Counted from the stretch's first letter, positions 47,606 to 61,031 are shown. The stretch: 64,000 nt of DNA from Isoetes taiwanensis (GCA_021234155.1 JAJEKV010000055.1:2599090-2663089), one strand, 5' to 3'. Translations and numbers: made by a program. Notes: generated from the sequence alone by a model not told the origin.

Positions 47606-50600
47606 CTGGACTCAAACATATCAGTGGAATGCTATTTCCATGCCCAATTCATAATTCATAAGGCAAGGCATTCAAATACGCTAATAACTCACAAATTGAA
47701 TGTTGCGAATAGGAAAAAGAAACACAATCCATTGGTTCCATTCAAACCTTGAACATATCGAAAGACGAGAAGCAAGAATGATGATTTCGTTGGTGTTTTA
47801 ATTTTCTTTATCGGGGCTGTAGCCCGGTTCTCCAAGATTCAAGGAATTCGATTTTTTATTGCTATTTTTGTTTCCTAAATTTGAAATTGCCTCCAAGATT
47901 TCCAACCACCTTTATTGATTTTAGTTCCACCTTTATTGCTGGAACTTCAGAACAGTTGATATTGCGCAGGTGGTTGCTTGATTATTCTTAATGCTTATAG
48001 CAAACCGAGCCGAGCATTGCTGGGGAAAAATCGAAAACCTGTGAATATGCATGGTTTATTCTCTCCCACGCGAACTTATTAATGACCTTGGTTAACTTTC
48101 TCCCACATGGTTAACTTTCTCCCACACACAAATCTAATAATGGTCTTGTAATGAGAATGTATCATAGAGCACAAAACACATAATTAGGCACATACGTATG
48201 TGTTGGGGAGAGGGGGATTTTTATTAAATGCTATGTTTTTGTTTTGGTAGAAAAGGAGTTGGACACTAAAAACTTGGTGGGATTTTTCTAACTGCAAGAT
48301 GTTCATGTTGTTCCACGTGGACATACATAAATGTCTTTCTTAAAATGCATTATCACAACTTCTCATACATTAAAAATCTGTTCCCCAACGAATAAAATCC
48401 TTTGGTTGTTGAAATTTGTCCTGCAAAAAACAAAATTCTTTGGTTATTATATTTGCTATTGTGCTTTGATAGTCGAGATTTTCCTTACAAATCATTTGGT
48501 TGTTGAAATTTGTCCTCCAAAAAACAAAATCTTTCGGTTGTTATATTGCTCATAATACTGTTGTGAACTTGTGATTTGACAGTTAAGTTTTGTTGTAGAC
48601 TGGCATGGCTATATATTATAAAATCCTTAGATTTTCCTTCAAAATTTCTTGCATTTAAATGGATACAATTACGATATATGGAAGAATGTGTGAGCCTCAT
48701 ATAAACATGAAAGAGCATTGTCACAATTGAAAACATTTTTTTTCCAAAAAATCCTTATACACGAAGCATTTCATGATACAAACAACCTGGTGAATAATAT
48801 ATGGTGCTTTTTCAAGCCTGTGTCAACGTTCACGTAAACATCACAACACACACTGTTTGAGAAATCGCTTGAAGATGCCACAAATAACCTATATCATAGT
48901 TGCTTTTCTTCCACAGGTAAGGTGATTGGAGCTTTGGCCCACAGCAGTAAGAACAATACGGAGAGAAGACAACATGCCATCTACAAAAGCAGTTATAATT
49001 AAAGATGGTAAATTTGCAGGGATATAATTTCCAAAGCAAGAGAGACAAATGATAAAATGCCATATGCATGTTAATGCGAAGGCTTTTGCTCCTTTACTCT
49101 AACATCTATAGAAACTCGTTGATTTACTCTTCTTTGCAACTAATAATTCAACTTAGTTGTAAGTTAATGATGTGCTAGAATAGAAAGTAAGTTGTCATGT
49201 AATGATTCGCATCTAAAATGCACACTTCAAACTGTCAACAGGAAAGGAAGCTGATCATTTCGCGCCCAGAAATTTGAATCTAAATCTATCACAAATGGCT
49301 TAATGGACTTCTGCAGTTTTTCTATTCTAAAATAAGTACTGTTATATTCAAACTCATAAACCCAAACGGAACTGTGTGCATAAAATTCAGCATCCACAAC
49401 TTCCTCTGTCTCAGCACCCTAGCTTCTGCTGCCATAACCTGCTAAGTTGGCATAACAATTATAGATTGTCTTCAAATCTTGATCCTGTATAAGTTTGTTA
49501 TAAGGAATACTCACCTTGCAAGGTTCCCAGGAATTCCATGCAACAAATTGTGGTCAAAGTCTCAAATGCACATTGTCTGTTAGTGAAGCAGCCTTGTTTT
49601 TATCAGATCCATTTTCTTAACCAGCACCTCAGAGACTCCTAGATACTGCTCCATGACATCATCTCTGAGGCCTGGTCTACAGCATTCTTTAGATTTCCTA
49701 AAGCTGCTTCTATTTCCATTTCTTGATCCGCATTGTTATAAGATTGCTGGCCACTTTCATCACATCCCGGAACTCCATTCACATCATGGCCAATGGCAAA
49801 CACAGAGCAAGAAGATACCTGCTATCTGGTAAAGATTGGTTGCTTCAATCCCATAAATTCCTCGTGCTTGTTGTAATGAATGCATCCAAAACTTTAATCA
49901 ACATTCACATCATTGTAATGCATTATGAGCATCTACCGTGGCAATGAATTTTGCCACTGAAATGGACTTTACTCGATGTGTAAACTGCCAAGTACATCAC
50001 AAAAAGAAAAGAATCTCTCACAAAAAATCTAAGCACATTGTAAATCCCATTTATTGAAACTACTTGAATTCTAAATAAAGAAAAGGTTGTGCATATATTG
50101 AGGTCTCATCTGCATTTCCTTAAGCCACACTTTGTCTACAAAGGTAAAAGCCTACGCAGCTACCGCCCGACAAATTAAGCCTATATAATAGGAACTTCTA
50201 AGAAATTCAAAAAGCAAAGAAACTTACATGCCTACCACCGGACACAATTTTATCTTTGAAGCTATCTTTGAGAGGTGATTCTTGCTTCGCCAAAGAACTT
50301 CGCTGCGACTCCTAAGCGGGCGAATATTCTATGCCATGTTTATTACAAATGTACGCGAATTGAACCACTCTAAGCACCGGCTCTGATTTCGGAAAGAGGC
50401 GTAGAAAAAGCGAAGGGTTAGAGCAATCTAAAAAGTAGAATAAAGGCTAAAGAAGAAGAATGATAAAGTAGGAAAAGCAAAAAATAACACAGAACTACCG
50501 CTGTTCTTTGCCGAATTGTGTTAAAACAAAGCATATTCTGATCAAAAAGTCTGAACAAAGCATATTCTTATCAAAACATATTGCCTTTTTGCACTTTTTT

Positions 50601-50917
50601 ACACCTAGGTGTTTGGCCTCATTAATCCATCTTCAAAGCCACCTCCATCGATCCTAGACTGCCCAATCTGCTGTAAAACGTGCTCTAAGTGTATATTCAA
50701 GAAGCAAAACTTTAGCGGAGCATCTCTATCCTCGATCACAGCTTTTTAAACACAAAACTTGCTATTTGCAATATCAAACTATAAGGTAAATTGAGACACA
50801 TCTGCTAGAAACAACCGTTATCTCAGCTTGAACAATATGCTTAGCTTATCTTTTAGATCTTTGGATAAAATTTCCTTGCCGTAAAATAGAATGATCAATC
50901 CAAAATACAGCAAATCC
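47606..50917. other. No supported gene
   Basis: AT-rich DNA. A 45-bp phrase containing GTTGAAATTTGTCCT and AAAAAACAAAAT is repeated at about 48402 and 48497. No domain-bearing frame. Confidence 0.4.
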
Positions 50918-51056
50918 AACCCATTTTCAGAGCCAACGGTTTTTGAATCATCATGAGAAGAAGAAAAGCTCCTTTCACCTCTGAACCAACCCATTTTCAG
51001 AGTCAACGGTTTTTGAATCATCATGAGAAGAAGAAAAGCTCCTTTCATCTCTGAGA
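50918..51056. repeat. 70-bp tandem duplication
   Basis: Two copies of a 70-bp unit starting AACCCATTTTCAGAG (50918 and 50988), differing at a couple of bases. The period is not a multiple of three, so it is not a protein repeat. Confidence 0.85.
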
Positions 51057-51248
51057 ACTTCAAGCATAAATTCACCGACAATCTTAAGCGTACCTTTTAA
51101 CAATTAAGCCACGGAAGACCTTGCCATCCGCCATACATGGCCGGGAAGCCCTAACCTAGAGCGAGGCGGAAAAAAATCAAAAGGCGTCTCATTTTAATAG
51201 AAATTTGGATGATAGAGAGTTCTGAGCAAACACCCCGTTTGGAGGCGA

Positions 51249-51335
51249 TCCACCGGCATATGCTAGGCATATCTTGGGCATATCTGGATATGCCCACATC
51301 TGGGATTTGCCCCTAGGGGCAACCCAAAAAATCAT
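51249..51335 (+). repeat. Dispersed palindrome repeat, copy 3 (best preserved)
   Basis: GGCATATGCTAGGCATATCT and CATATCTGGATATGCCCACA precede the perfect 16-bp palindrome TTGCCCCTAGGGGCAA, then CCCAAAAAAT. Confidence 0.7.
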
Positions 51336-51725
51336 CAATAGTATTTAATACATCGATGGAAATTAATAAAATATACAAAGGAATTCTTGCACAATTTCAA
51401 GGCTTTTTGCTAGATAAGAGCTCACGGAGGAACTCAAAAAAGGAACCCAACCGCGTGCTTGAAGAATAAACTCCAGCCGGCCTGGATTCGGCTGATTCAT
51501 GTTCTATAGGGCCAAAATCGGCCTTATTTAGGCCTTTTGGGCGATCATGAAATTTTTGAAAAAAACATTGAACCTTCCCCAATTACCTTAGGCCATTGCT
51601 AGGTTGTTTTTTTTTAACCTTTGGCAATAACTAAATCTTATGAAAAATAGTCCAACATTCTTGTGTATAGAGAGATCTTCTTTGTATACATGATGCTTTG
51701 AAAGACATTAGATTTCATGAGGAAA

Positions 51726-52090
51726 TATGCTTTCGCCCATATCTGGTCGCCATTGCCTTGCACTTTGTGCCCAAGATGGTTCACCTAATGGCAAGGTAAC
51801 CTTTCTCCCATAGGATTAGTACTAAATCCACCGGTAAAAAATGTGGTTACGGCTTACCATAGGGGTTCACCTTTTAAGACCATCCGTGTTTCATCATTAT
51901 TATCCCCATTGGTATTCACAAGAACATGTCTGTAATGTTGCATGAGGTCGTCATTGCTTACATTTCTGCCAGGGATGGTTCACCTAATGGCAAGGCAACC
52001 TTGTGTCCTGTAGGATTAGTGCTAAATCCACCAGCTAAAAATTTGGTTTTGACTTATCATGGGGGGGTTCATTATTTCATGACCACGCCA
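51726..52090. repeat. Imperfect ~200-bp direct duplication
   Basis: GATGGTTCACCTAATGGCAA, then TAGGATTAGT(A/G)CTAAATCCA and GGTT recur about 200 bp apart (about 51775 and 51973). The two copies differ at many sites, so it is old. The 61-codon ORF over the second copy is not supported. Confidence 0.7.
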
Positions 52091-53784
52091 TGCCTAGAAT
52101 GCGGTATATAGCAGTGTTATTCCCAACAATGTGTGTAATTTCATACCATATGACATGAGAAAAAGCCATTTAAATTCATAACCTGATCATGGAACAAGTA
52201 CAACATTTGGTCTCATAGAATAACCTAAAAATGCATGTTGTATGGTTTTCATTAGACAGCTCAAAACCATCAATGTTGGCAGCATGGTAAAATTCAACAG
52301 GTTCATATACATTACAAGAAGGATCTCACCACATCCTTAAATTTCAATGCATGTATCTACATTTTTGCTCAAGGGTAGAGGCGTGGTACTTGCAGACCAT
52401 CAAAGAGCTTAAGTTAGTATGATAATAGTAACTAGACCTGGGAACTGTAGGTGTCATAGCCTCCACCCAATTCTTATCCATGTCAAAGCTAAAACATAGT
52501 TACGAACATATATGAAACCTTAAGAACGATAACACCATAAATTCTTAGGAACATACTTTTCAAAACCAGCTCTCTTAAATATTTTCGAATACATCTATAC
52601 TAACCAACTCTGCTCTCTTGTAACTAGGTGTCATATGAATATCCTAGCATGCATTTCACCAGATACATTTCATTATGAATCATCTCTTGCTTGTATTCAA
52701 AAATTAGCAGCCTTACGTGTATTTCATAAGGTAGGTGCTAATATGATCAATGAAGTGGCAAAGGAGACGAAATAAAGAAAGATCCACATGTACAATCATA
52801 CAATTTGAAAAAAGTTCAAACAAACCATCATAAGCGTGATCAAAGAATAAAAGAACCAAAGGATAAAAGAAAAATGCAAAATGAATTCACAAGAAGGCAA
52901 CGATATAAGAAAAACACGTTAAAGCAAGCAAGTAACAAAATTAAAAGAAAAACCTGGAGAAGGGCTAGATAACGTCCTCTCCCGAGGCGTTATGGGCCAG
53001 AGAAATGGCCGCGTGGCCATGTGGCGAAAATTCGGTCGTCTGGCGGTGTATGTGGCGAAATTAGAAGCGCGTCTGGCCCTGTCTGGCGAGGAATTTCTAA
53101 CCACATGGCAACCATTCTCGGCCTATAATCTTGGGGGAGGACGTTATCGGCCTTAACGTCTTTGGTCGAGGCATTTAGCAGAGTGACCGCCATAGCCAAG
53201 TTTGGCCCAGCTTGGGAGCCCGCACCGTATTCCGGCATCACAACTTCACAGAATCAGCAGGGGGAAGATAGTTTCTTTAAAACTCACACACAGCAACAGG
53301 ATTTAAGGATCAAACACCTGTTTGTGGCTCGAAAAATAAAGTTTACATAGGTCGATACTCACATCAACGGATTTTAAATGGAACAAAGGGAAAGAAAAGC
53401 ATTTGGCCGCATCCTTGTTTTTGAAATAGAGTCAGCTCTGTTTTTGAAATGGAGCATCTGTTGCATCAGATCTTCTGAATCAATTAACTACTCCCTTAAC
53501 AAATCCCAAATAGCTCTGTTTTTGAAACAGAGCATCTGCTGTAGCAGGGGGGAGGCGGATGCTATCAACAAGCATGATTGAATCGTCATTTTTGCCAAAG
53601 AAGCCCAACTATGGCGGCCAGTTTTTTCGATGGTTGCATAAGGCCGCAGAAACCGTTCGCGAATGTTGCCTTCGGTTCGCGGATCTTTGCGGTGGATGCC
53701 ATCTTCATATTCTATAGTAAGAACTGGCGACGGACTTACAGCGCTGTCCGGCTATGGCTATGGCGGCTTTGCTTAACTATGGCT
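52091..53784. other. No supported gene
   Basis: Mixed DNA with a GC-richer, GGC(G/C)-repetitive part at 52970-53240 (TGGCGAAA, TCTGGC words) and a diverged direct repeat GCTCTGTTTTTGAAA(T/C) at about 53432 and 53513. Overlapping frames on both strands look fortuitous. Confidence 0.4.
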
Positions 53785-53994
53785 GTTTTTTTTTTTTGAA
53801 GAACTGTGTCATCAATATATTAAAAGAATGGTAATGTTACAAAGCAAGTGAGGAGGAAGGAGAACTGCCCCAAAGAGACAGCGATAGCTCGACACTCCAC
53901 AATAAACTCACAAACAAACTGCAACTCTACTGTTGTACAAACCGACCATCACCATCTACAACACCCAAGAAGTCCCGCCAAATGGCCTGTCATT
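53785..53994 (-). mobile_element. 5'-truncated LINE/retroposon 3' fragment
   Basis: A 13-base T run at 53785-53797 (poly(A) on the minus strand) is preceded on that strand by TTAATATATTGATGACACAG, a typical plant LINE 3' end. Flanks share an imperfect direct repeat (TTTGCTTAACTATGGCTG at 53768 and TTTGCTTGGCTATGGCGG at 53995, 15 of 18), a candidate target duplication, though CTATGGC is locally repeated anyway. Confidence 0.5.
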
Positions 53995-54699
53995 TTTGCT
54001 TGGCTATGGCGGAGGTCCCAAAAGAAAGAAAATGACCACGTTGCAGCAGAGGAAATGTTATGGCCATAACATCTTTGTTATAGTCATAACCAATTGGGCC
54101 ACATAATGTTACTGGACATAACATCTAGAGATCAACGGCTGAGATTAAACCCTACAGCTAAATACTGAGGCCAAGGACGTTAAGGCAACCTACAAGTATA
54201 ACCTAAAGAACTTCCCTCATTTAGGATGCCTTCAACCAATCGCCTATTGCTCTCACTTATATAGACAGATTGCAATTCTGATGCATGAACTTGCTTTTTT
54301 GCTTTTGGGATCGACCTTGCTTATTTTGCTTTTGCCACAACATCCAGTTCATACCATTGCTGCGTATAAAACTCATCAGGAATGATCCGATCCAGTCTGA
54401 AAGGAGGAAACTCTTGAGCAAAGGTAACCACAACTAAAAAAACATGGTTAATGATCAAAATTGAGCCTTTTGACCACAAATTCAACCCATTCTAAAATCA
54501 GGTTCACAGATCACGATTTTTCCAAACTGGAAAAATCCGAGATTGCACTCTCAAATGTAAATTGGCTTTAGGCTATGGTTATACAAGCAAAATGAGTTTG
54601 CTCTCGCAGCTATAGTCGCCAGACTTGGCTGAAAGAACAACTAAGAATCTAAAATTTGCCTCTAGCACAACAGATTGAAGAGCAGCGCAAAAGCCCACA

Positions 54700-55600
54700 A
54701 GGACCCTGTTGTAAACTCAATTCCAGGGTTGGCATGAAAACATCACTTCCGAAGCCTATAACGGGCCCATGGTAGACCGCTCGAGTATTCGAACCTTGAA
54801 TGTGCCTGTGGGGCGTTCCCGAGACACCGGCATAAATGGGTAGAAGCGACTACTCATAAATGTCTAGACGGTTTTGCCCAGTTGGTTAAGGGCATGTCGG
54901 TTAGGAACGTTACAGTTGGTATCAGAGCCAAGTTGGATCTTTGGGTGTTGATATTTATTTACAGATTATAGGTTGGATCCTTAGCTATTGAGATGGTGGA
55001 TCATAGATCAAGTTGAGATAAGGGTTCTTCTCGTGGTATGCTCAGTAAGATGGATAGCAGTTATACTTCTAAGGTGAAGTTTTGATTTGAGTTAACGTTG
55101 TGCTACATTTGATAGAATGCTTCAGTATATCCATAGTGACCCATGAGGAGAGACTGTAAAAAAAAAAAAAAAAATTCAAAAAAAAAAATTAGAAGGAGAG
55201 ACTGTAACGATCCTGGCCACTTGATGGGCCAGTATACGTACTCATGTGTGTATATGCATGCTTGACATGCATGCAAGGTAGAACATAGGTTTGCTTGGAA
55301 AGTTGGGGAGGTTTCTAGGAAAAGGTGGGAAGGTTTTCGGAAAAATGAGGGAGGAGGTTTCCACTGAAAGTGGGGGAGGTTTCCATGGAAAATTGGGGAG
55401 GTTTCCATTGAACTCCAACCCAAATCGAGCGTAGAAAAAACCATAGCAATCTCCACTGCCCAAATTAACATACAAATACAAGGTGCATATCCACCGCCCA
55501 GCCCTAGGGTTTGCCCTAAAATCTTCCCCAGCCCGGGTCCACAAAAAATGCCGAGCAAGGGATCTGGTATGTCGCAGCCCCTACTAAGTACAGTACCAAT
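54700..55600 (+). mobile_element. Deleted LTR retrotransposon remnant
   Basis: TGGTATCAGAGCC at 54917-54929, two bases after an LTR-like ..TTACA end, is the classical primer-binding site complementary to initiator Met-tRNA. A purine tract (AGAAGGAGAGAC, 55191-55202) and TGTAACGATCCTGG at 55203 look like a polypurine tract and 3' LTR start. The purine tract plus TGTAA also occurs at 55145-55158. Only about 270 bp separate primer site and polypurine tract, so all coding DNA is gone. The two LTR parts cannot be aligned to each other here. The right end is not defined. Confidence 0.55.
55297..55410. repeat. ~23-bp minisatellite in the LTR-like region
   Basis: Five imperfect units of GGAAARTKGGGGAGGTTTCC type. 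The minus-strand ORF crossing them (FPWKPPP-like repeats) is a by-product and not called a gene. Confidence 0.7.
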
Positions 55601-55751
55601 ATCTTCCATTCCGCTCGTTGTTTGCGATGGACGTGCAAAAGAGAATAGGCCTAATGCGGTAGAAATCTAAAATCAGATATGGATATAAATGGCCTCTTCT
55701 TCAAAAAGGTAGGGTTTCTATGCCTTTCTGGGAACTTGAAGGGATAAATTC

Positions 55752-58279
55752 ATGCATATGGCAGTACTGGCTTGTTGTCCAGCTGGTCAGAGACCCAGCA
55801 AGCTATCGTTATATTCAAATTGCCAATGCTCTTGCAATTTAATTGCGCAATGTTCGGCTTCATCATCAGAATCATTGTTTCGAAATGCTTGTTTAAAGGC
55901 TGCCAGAACTATGCAATATCGACATCCCATACGGGTGAAGAAGCATATTGTCATGCCAAGAGTTGTAGCCTGCCAAACGTTACGAGCTGATGGGGATTTC
56001 TCAGAGGTTAGTCGGTTTCATTAGTCCTAAATGCAACTGCAATATTTCATTATCATATCAAACAATGATTCTGCAGGTACTGCCAAAAAATGAAGAAGAT
56101 GTTAAGGTTAAGGAACAAAGGAAGCAGCTGAAGAACCGTGTAATTTTTGGACTGGTAATAGGGTTTGGATTGATCGCACCAGTTTTGGCAGGAGGATGGA
56201 TTTTTGCCTTGGGGGTGTCTTTTGTGGTCTTTCAGGGGACACGGGAGTATTTTGAACTTGTGAGAAGCAGTCGTATGGTTGATGGAATGACGCCACCTCC
56301 AACCTTTGTTACTCATATATGCATTGCAATTTGTTTTTCCATGCCTTTACTTACCTTGTAAGTCCTCCAAACTCTAGCAGTGTATCAATCTTATGCAGAT
56401 TTGTTAAGTTTATATAGATAGATGCATGCTCGTATGGTTCCATATGAGACGAATTTGATTTATTCACAGGCCAAAATGTGCATAATAGATATTATGGAGG
56501 CCGTATGGGAGCTGCTGTTACTGCTGCCGCATTTTTTCTAGCAACTATTCTCCTGCTACAATCCAAGATTTTCACAATTACGCGCTGCAGTTTTTGGGCT
56601 TTTCTACTGTGGATATTTGCCCAGCTTCTGGGTCAAAGTTCGTTGTGGACTTGCAGTGCCAGGTATAAATACCAGTAAGGCAGCATGGTGTAGATGAGGA
56701 CAAGCTCGTTTTTTTGAAATGTTCATGATCTCCTGCTTGATGTTATACAGAATTGGCAATTCATTGGCCTGTCCTGCTCGGAGGCCCAGCTGTTTGGACA
56801 GTGGGGCTTTTAGCAACGCTGATATCTTTTTGCGCTGTTATTGCTGCAGACACTGGTGCTTTTCTTGGAGGAAAGGTAAGCAAGATGGTCTTTGTCGTTA
56901 TATGAGCTGTGTTTTTGAGGATCTTTTTGTTTCTTGATCTCCTGCTTTTTATGTAATACTTTATGGTGTGCTGGAACTATTAAATAGTGATTATATTCTC
57001 ACACTTATTATGGAAGGCGGATTGAATCAATGCCTTCTGTGACAAGAGCTCCCTCTTAATGTATTTGATGAACACAAGTTAACTAGCATCGGTAAAACAT
57101 GACAGTTTTAGGTTTTCAAGCAACATCTTACTTGTATGGCCTATCAGAATAAATTTCTTTGATCGGCGCAATATCTGCATGCCTTTAGTCGAATTCTTTA
57201 TATGCAATAAAGCTTGTTTATATATCTATTATACATGAGGTTAGCTTATTTCTGGATTTAAGGTGTGACTTTTTAACAGGTTATTGGTAAGACACCTTTG
57301 TCCATTGTTAGTCCAAAGAAAACTTTGGAGGGTGCTGCAGTAGGTCTGACTTCATCAGTGGTGGTCACTGTATTACTTGCAAAGTTGTTGCAGTGGCCTT
57401 CTTCTCTTATCAGGTATTGATTGGTTATGTTAAATAGTTGCTTGCTTCAAAATGGTACTCAAGGATGGCAAGGTAATTGTTACATTTCTCATGGTCTGAC
57501 TGTTGGCATATACTTTGTCTAGTGTTGTAATGGCCTTCAATCCAATGACATGTCTTTCAAAAGCATTCCTTAGTATCAGTGCCTGCCATCAACTTCAGAT
57601 GCTCATGGTTGTGCAGTAATTTTTCATGTCAGATAATTGCTGTACCAACTTTTTGTGGTGTGAAATAGTTTTATAATCCATCTTAGTTCTATTAGATAAT
57701 AATTGTTATACTTGGGTTGTAAGAAGACAGAAGTTCCTTCGCAAAATATGTACGTGACTGCCCAAGATATCATAATGCTGTTTGTTGACAGACTCGGAAA
57801 CAACCAAAACCTTAAAGTTTAATGGATTGATTACCATGATTTGGAAGGAATTTCTTAGCCCACTATTTTCATAGAGCCATGGAACCTTAAGGATTTTATT
57901 GATTCATCTTCAATGCGAGACAACTTTAATTAGAATATGTTTTTGGTAAGCTACAAATTGTCATGGCAGTAATTCTTGTGTCCTTTGAAACAGTGCAGCA
58001 GCAATGGGGTTGCTGGTTTTCATGGCATCACTCTTTGGCGATTTAACCGAGTCTATGATAAAGCGAGATGCTGGGGTGAAAGACAGTGGAAAATTGATCC
58101 CTGGTCATGGTATTCTGTCCACAAAAACATTTGATATTGACTAGCATTTGTACAGAGTTTGATAACTTTTTGTTTTCTTTACGACAGGTGGGATGTTGGA
58201 CCGTGTGGATAGCTACATTTTTACTGGGGCGCTTGTTCATTCATTTGTGAAGATAGGCTTACCCCTGTTTGGTGTTTAG
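55752..58279 (+). CDS. CDS4: Plastid phosphatidate cytidylyltransferase (CDP-DAG synthase), 7 exons
   Basis: Makes CDP-diacylglycerol from CTP and phosphatidic acid, for phosphatidylglycerol synthesis in plastids. Exons: 55752-56006, 56077-56357, 56470-56662, 56751-56875, 57280-57413, 57994-58109 and 58188-58279, all with GT-AG ends. Exon 1 is a Ser/Cys/basic transit-peptide-like leader. Exon 2 has VIFGLVIGFGLIAPVLAGGW and GTREYFELVRS. Exon 3 has the VFGLFYCGYLPSFWVKVRCG block. Exon 4 has WPVLLGGPAVWTVGLLATLI and AADTGAFLGGK. Exon 5 has SPKKTLEG. Exons 6-7 complete the CTP-transferase signature (SMIKRDAGVKDSGKLIPGHG then GMLDRVD). Several membrane segments. Length of about 400 aa is near the plant norm. 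Exon 3 needs two frame changes (near 56470 and 56561), so it is either a sequencing error or a damaged gene. The symbol is by similarity to Arabidopsis CDS4/CDS5. Confidence 0.9.
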
Positions 58280-60860
58280 TTCATCATTGTACCAAATATG
58301 AAATTGATTAGTAGCAAATCATTTTTTCCTAAAATTCATTATGTTTTATTGGTGCTCGTTTCATTTGACTAATGAAGTTTGCCACCAGCACAATTACAGG
58401 TCGTGCACATCATGGAATACTGCACTTTATTAAGTTTCACTTTATTCTTGAGATCCATTCGCAGAGGAATATAGCATAAAGAATAATCAAGTCACAATCG
58501 CCATGAAGAAGCTACCTCATCCCTTTGACTCGATCTGGGCTCCAAGAGATGGAAACACATTACCTACTTATGAGCACATATTGCCTACTTATTGGCGCTT
58601 CATATCTGACGAGAATTCAACCAGGAGCTCTTGTAATCAATTACAATTGTTACAGCAAGTAATTTATGCACTCCTTATTGTTCAATCCTTATTGTTTTTT
58701 TAAGGTTCATTGGATTTCAGCATTTTCCAACAAATATGCCAGATCTAGGGTACCCCGTATACTTGAGCGCTCCCTTGCATATGTATATACGTAAGAAAAT
58801 ACATGGCAAATACAGGGCCATGCAGATCTCCGGAATAATCCTTCAAAAAACAAAGCGCCGCAACCAGACTTCATGATTCTGGAACTAAAGATCAAAAAGC
58901 GGATGAAACCTAGAGCATAGCTGCAAGCAGCAAAAAACCCAAGGATTGTTCTTCCGAAAACCCCAACTTTGTTCTTCTCCTTTCTTCGCTCCTTGACCCC
59001 TTGACCCTCGCCCTAATTGATCTTGCAATTCTGACCCACCTGGTAGGATTTGGCCGCTGGACATGCTTCGGCTTCCTTAAGAAGTACCACTGCTCTGGCC
59101 TCCATGCTCAGCAACACATGGCAATGTACTCCATCCTAAAACCATGGCTTTCATTAAACAAAAATAAAACCCATCCCCCTTTTTTCTGCCTAAGCATTGC
59201 CAAAATCATAGTAAAGACATAATTTGAGAACCTTATATGATTATAAGGAACTAGCAATTGTCAACCAAGTAGTCAATTCTCATTCATAGTTCATTGAAGG
59301 CAATAGATTTTTCCAAGAATATATTTTAGCCCTTGGCATGAGCACTTTCACATTGATTGATTAAGCCATTGTTATGTTGCGAGTATGAGAGCCATTATTA
59401 CGCTGCAAGTAATCTTTTGCTTTTGGACTCTAAATATGCATGCATGCGGGGCATATGAGAACTTAATCTAGAATGCATGGTTTATATAATCAATGTTTTA
59501 TGAAATGTATTGTTTTATGTTGATTCGAGTATGTATAGCTTTGGGGTATAGTACTCTATTTGATAAAATTACTTAATTATGTGGGATTGCATAGTTAAAG
59601 AGTAATGTTGTACCACAAATAAATGGAACCTATGTAGGTGTGGATTTCAACTCTTCCTTTCAAAAATTATGCTACAGGTAAAAAATTATTGTACCTTTGC
59701 ATAAATGACAATGCAATGATAGACAGGTTAGTGTTAATAATTAGAGAAATTTTACTATATACAATTTGTGTGATTGTGGACCATAACTGATTCATGCTTC
59801 AATAATAAGCATGAAACATTCTTTGGTCGAATGATTGATTGCCATGGATAAACTTTCCGATTTCTTCACAAATTCATCAACAAACATCACTAGCTACAAT
59901 TTTATTAAGTTTTGATACTATAACTTTGGAGCCAGCTTAAATCTTTAAGCTCTAAATATGTTTATCAAATTACTGTAGATCTTGATTAGCACTAGAAAAC
60001 ATATTAGCTACAGTATATTTACTTGATAAGTACCTCATATGTAGATATATAAGCAGAATGCATCATTCATTACCCTCATTATGCTTATAGATGGGCTTTA
60101 TTATAGCATTGTAACATATATTTTTTTATCTGCATATGAAATTGTTTAGTTGATATTGACATTAATAGCTTATGAATGCCTCAAAAGATCATTGTACTAT
60201 AGTTTTTATAGTTAACAACTCATAGCCACAAAAATAAAGTCAACACTTGAAACGAGAAGAGAGAAATAATTCCCAACCTCGAGCAGCTTTTTTGAGCAAA
60301 ATAGAGTTTAACGACTTCAATTGGTGCAAATGATAGCCACCAAATACAGGAACATGCAATTTAATGCATTTTATTGAAAAACAACAATATTACTCTCAAT
60401 TTTAGCAAGATTTGGACCCTTTATGATAGGAAAGAGAAATGCAGTTCTGGACTGGTGGAAAAACTGCCAATTTCTCTAAAGTTTGAACAATCATCAAAAT
60501 ATATGGGCGATTCCATTAATTATGATGGAATCCTTATAGGTCATTAAGAATCAAGTTAAGATTCAAAAGGTGGTGTTATACTGTTAAGATTCTTTTGTTA
60601 GGTACATGGGTTTAAGGAGCTGGGGATATATTGGATCAATTCTGGTCCATGAACCCGAAATGGTCTCCTGGTTATGATAGGTGCCACAAGGGCAACAATT
60701 GCAACTGCTGCATTAAGAAAATCGGAAGCGACATTGGAAATGGTCCATAGTCTAGCTTTCAAAGGATATTGAGGAGTCATTCTATCATCCCCGATTGCAA
60801 GCAAAGCATTATAAATTTCTAGAAATAGAATAGCAGTGTCTCTCCTTGCAAGAAGGATGT
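58280..60860. other. Intergenic, no supported gene
   Basis: AT-rich DNA downstream of the cytidylyltransferase gene. Short ORFs at 58503-58703, 58707-58895 and 59001-59222 show no domain or splice context. Confidence 0.4.
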
Positions 60861-61031
60861 TATGAACTTTGTTGGAGACTCAGGTTTCCAAATTTCGTAT
60901 TCCTTGCACTTATGGAGGTCACATAGGTTTAAGTTTCCATACAAAAACTCCTTGCTTTTCTTACATACAAAGCCACCATTCAACTGCACTTTTAAAGTAT
61001 CAGAAAGGGAAACCTGCTGTCGCATATCCCA

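Noticed and set aside
53768-54012. Treating the TTTGCTT..CTATGGC repeat as a definite target duplication
   Set aside because: CTATGGC is repeated several times in the neighbourhood and the match is only 15 of 18, so it is recorded as a candidate only.
55103-55609. 168-codon minus-strand ORF upstream of the cytidylyltransferase gene
   Set aside because: It crosses a poly(A/T) run, a minisatellite and LTR-like DNA. No domain, low-complexity content.
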